Below, piece after piece: positions 41,601 to 42,810 of a stretch of 42,810 bases of DNA; the stretch's first letter is position 1, and each line of letters begins with the position of its first letter. The stretch is from CAZSWR01 sp964610885. Lineage in GTDB: Bacteria > Bacteroidota > Ignavibacteria > Kapaibacteriales > UBA2268. The DNA is taken from NCBI GenBank assembly GCA_964610885.1, contig CAZSWR010000019.1, positions 1 through 42,810 of the forward strand, in the 5' to 3' direction. Both the position numbers and the translations under genes were made by a program. Under the pieces are notes generated by a model. That model had not been told where the DNA came from. It ran no database searches and saw only the letters and a list, made by a program, of their open reading frames with translations.

Positions 41601-42217
41601 ACGGGCCGATAGTGCTCGACAAGGCCGAAGACGCTTTCTACGAACGGAATTATCGATTGGCCGCCCAGCTGTACCAAGAGGCAATCGACACCGAGGAATT
41701 GACCACAAAATACCACTGCCATGCAATTTCGCGGTTGGCGATGATAAGTTTGCAGAAAGGCAACCTCTCGGCAGCCGAAGAATTAGCGCGCCAAGCCATC
41801 GCCATCAATCCCATTTGCCCGGACCCGAACTATTTGATAGCAAAGATACATTCCGAAAGGAAGGAATGGCCCGAATCGCTCGACGCATTCAGCGAATTGA
41901 TGAACCAATGGCCATCGAAAAAATTCAATACAACGATCGGAATTGCCCTCGACGACTTGCTCTCGGGCACTGCCGAAGGCGTCTTCTTCACGGGCGATGA
42001 AGAGAATGCCTTCAAACTTTTCAGCGAGGCTTTGCGCCAAAACCCGAACAATGCCGAAGCCTGCCTCGGCACGGCAAGGTGTTTCTCCGTCGGTGGCGAC
42101 GAAGCATCGGCCCGCAACATGGTCGATTGGGCGCTAAAGCTGCAACCGGACTACACCGAAGCGCGAGACTTCCTCGCGGAGCTTGACGGCCGCGGGAATC
42201 TGTTTTCGGGAATGTAG
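35699..42217 (+). CDS. Giant five-module glycosyltransferase (GT2-GT2-GT2-GT4-GT4) with TPR tail
   Basis: A 2172-aa cytoplasmic protein, one uninterrupted frame. GT2 module 1 (about 10-235) has FDNGSTDGT and IDNDIVI (Asp101/Asp103). Module 2 (298-560) has VDNGSTDGT and NNDTVP (Asp388). Module 3 (637-880) has VDNASTDGT and NNDIETL (Asp720). Each also has a late acidic motif (GEEDPDYCYR, YEDVDFNFR, GHEDLDLCL). GT4 module 1 (1003-1417) has a variant EX7E (WEDCAPLVLLE). An acidic linker spans about 1420-1575. GT4 module 2 (1579-1957) has NGIDPALF and a canonical EGFSLPTLE near 1838. TPR repeats occupy about 1964-2164. It probably builds a surface polysaccharide or glycosylates a protein. The five modules imply several linkages made by one polypeptide. 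No wzx/wzy genes are near. Confidence 0.9.
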   Translation: MSISNNTAKDGKYVNITMTTYNRLDFTRQSIDSIHRNNGYPFTLTVFDNGSTDGTRQFLESELLAGRIDRLFTAQENHGVAKAANVGMYADQTAEYYLKIDNDIVIQKPNWLRDMVAVADKFPQIGALAYNFEQASYPIRDFAGTPLRIKPEGNIGGACILLPRRTIELLGAWNEDFGLYGEEDPDYCYRLTKAGLIFAYMEDENVGLHLPSGRAATIDPQTLEARDEMEDSLHRDYRVWKDGQRRQNVQSGAFHRTMLAYDTGQRPIKFDSEFAKDYIAANPGMATVVPAAPNRKSVDIVIPVYNKLDLTRACLDAVGKTMPKDVDVTVFVVDNGSTDGTREFLERAAAADSWLRIIRNETNLGFAHATNQGIAAGSSEFVLMLNNDTVPLGNWLGEMLAEAAADEKIGIVGALLLYPDGVTIQHAGVDIAEFDGKLMPFHRDKLRKFKYVPEARQSRDCPMVTAACLLARRSMIDEIGALDEAFINSYEDVDFNFRAAQSGYRIRYCASATVIHHESVSANRHDHDRENMELMNSRWRGTVRPDPTALPRLFEMWYHEELAKNPNDLRHRKLLKDLQYSLGRSDDEIGEFDRKDKPIPAEHERITDKEKLAEIRRKVLAKCDDSQSEVDISIIVPVHNNLEFTQKCIKSVCDRTRSKFEIIVVDNASTDGTPEYLCAEQVIRGNIRVITNKTNENFARANNSAAAIANGKYMVFMNNDIETLDGWDTALVSEFAADKRVGVQGAKLLYPNGTVQHAGIVRGNLGAGRDGHLHIYLTAYEDLPCVNQKREMPMVTGALLAIRSELFSEVGGFDENYEFGHEDLDLCLATAKHGYKVVYNPSICAIHYEAQTKRLEGLERFERFSDGSNENLDAKNERYFRTKWADSLVNNADEYYFRDGMLALVSDAQVRNSFLLRVQTVIKAIDELASTGRHGAAQELHKALFGRNAEEMSNNINRELALISIRALDAAEAILGRKPESIEAPKREPVARAAFEPIAPSAERKPKVLFTMYGWDESGGGTTFPRSIALELVRRGYEVAVFYANLRQDAAEAPYSIARDTVGGVQLFGLYNRPAVFIDPDNPEREVFDGMVTMRFIEVLEEFAPDVVHFHNFHGLTLALAEIVWERGIPSAYTPHNYHLIDPNLYMFNSDLSLWPRADMLACSEAVARNPKKRGFYEERRNTTLAMLNEYFSVTLAVSSRQRELLIEHGAEPDKIAVLHQAHSMTDKLWASAKLAGEANRPISRPIRFGYIGGVMAQKGVHAIAICAAAFPAALAEFHIYGFSGGQYLEQLTSFDKQGRLVFHGEYKPEDMEQIASEIDVAILPTLWEDCAPLVLLELRAMRLPVIASRIGGVPDFVEEGHSGWLYQYNDFQELIQKMSYCIENPGEIQRMRAALRQNHSFGRYIDRLTGVYSKLWKNGKIETKDVELHVDETAFDSEPDNDDQKEVQEVSHSYVAYWQREFEGFMLERGLVLKGFGLQIEESGRLEFALEAEEIKNDEESDDDYIESVFGNELIIESTEVETLEVDKAEIIDSTEIIENNKDPESTMDADKNLFAGFDFSEPEAAKTAPEPDCEKELNVVWEGSQFVYHSLALINREQCSNLIDSGVVELTIVPYEQDNFSPMGNAKYERLLEYDIRTKIQPTEEIRSLPYVWIRHQWPPKKDEPRGAKWIINQPWEFSQLRKDFVDLFNQADEVWTPSNFTKQAMLDSGVAFDKVHVIPNGIDPALFTPSGKRLNIPTTKRFKILYVGGTIYRKGIDILLTAYAKMFTRKDDVCLVIKDMGGETFYKGMTAKDYIKQMQENPDAPEVCYLDENVSEQEMAALYRACDIFASPYRGEGFSLPTLEAMASGLPVVVTAGGATDDFVTDECGWRIPSTKKSVGETVDGYEMAGETFMLEPDGDELGNVLKNAYQSPSDLVIKGIRAARIARTQWTWRRATMKVLERLDALYAKNMAEKAASRLSGVEDGPIVLDKAEDAFYERNYRLAAQLYQEAIDTEELTTKYHCHAISRLAMISLQKGNLSAAEELARQAIAINPICPDPNYLIAKIHSERKEWPESLDAFSELMNQWPSKKFNTTIGIALDDLLSGTAEGVFFTGDEENAFKLFSEALRQNPNNAEACLGTARCFSVGGDEASARNMVDWALKLQPDYTEARDFLAELDGRGNLFSGM

Positions 42218-42313
42218 CGTGTGATGATATGATGATAATAGTTGCAAGTAAAAAGGTAAAAGTAGCAAGTCAACTACATTTAGGTGGCTGTTGATAAAGT
42301 ATAGATCAGTCAT
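42218..42313. other. AT-rich flank after the giant glycosyltransferase
   Basis: No gene is visible, and no strong hairpin with a T run follows the stop codon. The stretch ends in AAGTATAG (42297-42304), which belongs to the palindromic repeat that follows. Confidence 0.4.
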
Positions 42314-42333
42314 CCCACGGGTTAACCCGTGGG
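42314..42333. repeat. Interspersed repeat with a perfect 20-bp palindrome, copy 2
   Basis: Identical palindrome to 13519-13538, with AAGTATAG ending 10 bp upstream in both. The diverged downstream part reaches a G-rich tail at about 42389-42420 (CCCCCTTAG, AAAGGAGG, TGGGGGATTT). Confidence 0.75.
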
Positions 42334-42575
42334 TTCGATACAAGCCATATCTCCAATATTATCAATGTATTTGCACATAACGTTCTTTAGCCCCCTTAGA
42401 AAAAGGAGGTTGGGGGATTTGTCGATATTTCAATGAGTTACTGCATCTCTGGCAATGGTGCAAGCCCCATGGTTGCAATTCTTTTACTATTTCAACAGTC
42501 TGTTAGGACAGAACAAGCTTCTATTTACAACCTATTACTTTCAACTTTTACTTGAGAAAAAAAAGTAGGTCGGGT

Positions 42576-42726
42576 TCCAAACCCCTCCGAAGATGGCTGA
42601 TATGCAGATTATCTGAACTGTGATTAGTATGATTCGTCTGATTATTGCGTTTGATTCATCTGAAATACAATATAAAACCAACCCCGAAGGGGTTGAATAT
42701 GAATAACCCCGTCTCGGGAGGCGGGG
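42576..42726 (-). repeat. Interspersed non-coding repeat, copy 2 (inverted relative to copy 1)
   Basis: Read on the minus strand it carries CCCCGCCT, GAGACGGG, TTATTCA, TTCAACCC, TTGGTTTTATAT, ATAATCAGACGAATCA (42645-42630) and TAATCACAGTTCAGA (42626-42612), in the same order as 25434-25580. It then continues to GGTTTGGAACCCG, which also stands near the right end of the first locus (about 25668-25680). Confidence 0.75.
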
Positions 42727-42808
42727 CATCGAAAGACTCGGGAGGCGGGGCATCGAAAGACTCGGGAGGCGGGACAACAAAAGACTCGGGAGGCGGGACA
42801 ACAAAAGA
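42713..42808. repeat. 24-bp tandem repeat, four copies, running to the window edge
   Basis: The unit begins CTCGGGAGGCGGG. Units start at 42713, 42737, 42761 and 42785; the first two end GCATCGAAAGA and the last two ACAACAAAAGA. The first unit overlaps the end of the interspersed repeat, so the tandem array appears to be an amplification of its edge. A small minus-strand frame through it is periodic and not taken as a gene. Confidence 0.85.
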
Positions 42809-42810
42809 CT

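Noticed and set aside
42713..42808. CRISPR-like or coding repeat at the right edge
   Set aside because: Units of 24 bp touch each other without spacers. The minus-strand frame through them is periodic low-complexity with no family resemblance.

Overview
The window looks like a scaffold from an uncultured Bacteroidota/Chlorobiota-group bacterium (Kapabacteria- or Ignavibacteria-like). This is inferred from a secreted protein with a type IX secretion (Por) sorting domain, a bbp2-type porin beside an ammonium transporter, MiaB-type mtaB, Family 4 UDG, BFN-UVR and J-domain genes. Clear Shine-Dalgarno sites before several genes (cas9, amt, a DUF2795 gene, a TTG-started bamA) argue against Bacteroidia proper. 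A run of 100 N at 25728-25827 marks a scaffold join, so this is draft or metagenome-assembled sequence.

Region 1 (1-5106) is a compact, apparently complete type II-C CRISPR-Cas system. It has six perfect 36-bp repeats with 30-bp spacers (the array runs off the left edge), a bidirectional terminator, and a minus-strand cas9-cas1-cas2 operon. A tracrRNA is transcribed divergently from cas9. I could place its anti-repeat, a UUCG-capped stem, a Rho-independent terminator and a promoter. Two details stand out: each repeat carries its own promoter-like hexamers, which would start crRNAs inside the spacers, and the cas9 and tracrRNA -10 boxes overlap in opposite orientation.

Region 2 (5107-16000) is mostly envelope and metabolism. 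It holds a small membrane protein, a lipoprotein of the serine beta-lactamase fold that has lost all its catalytic motifs, pgeF, amt with a bbp2 porin, an OmpA-domain protein, a BFN-UVR protein, an AhpD-like protein, a coiled-coil J-domain protein and BamA/TamA.

Region 3 (16001-25318) holds a DUF2795 gene, mtaB, a 1219-aa type IX-secreted propeller/HYDIN-like protein, ddl, a Family 4 UDG and a polyprenol/phytol kinase-like membrane protein.

Region 4 (25319-26057) is a non-coding, repeat-rich stretch around the N gap. The gap is flanked by an exact 55-bp duplication, which looks like an assembly artefact.

Region 5 (26058-35573) is a three-gene phosphorelay: a hybrid histidine kinase, a REC-GAF-PAS histidine kinase with six clustered cysteines, and a REC plus degenerate HD-GYP regulator. 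A GH13-family protein and a secreted protein of unknown function follow.

Region 6 (35699-42217) is one 2172-aa protein with three GT2 and two GT4 glycosyltransferase modules and a TPR tail. The window ends in intergenic repeats, including an inverted diverged copy of the repeat near 25434-25580.

Intergenic spaces contain several families of short, diverged, hairpin-forming repeats. No tRNA, rRNA, transposase or integrase was seen.
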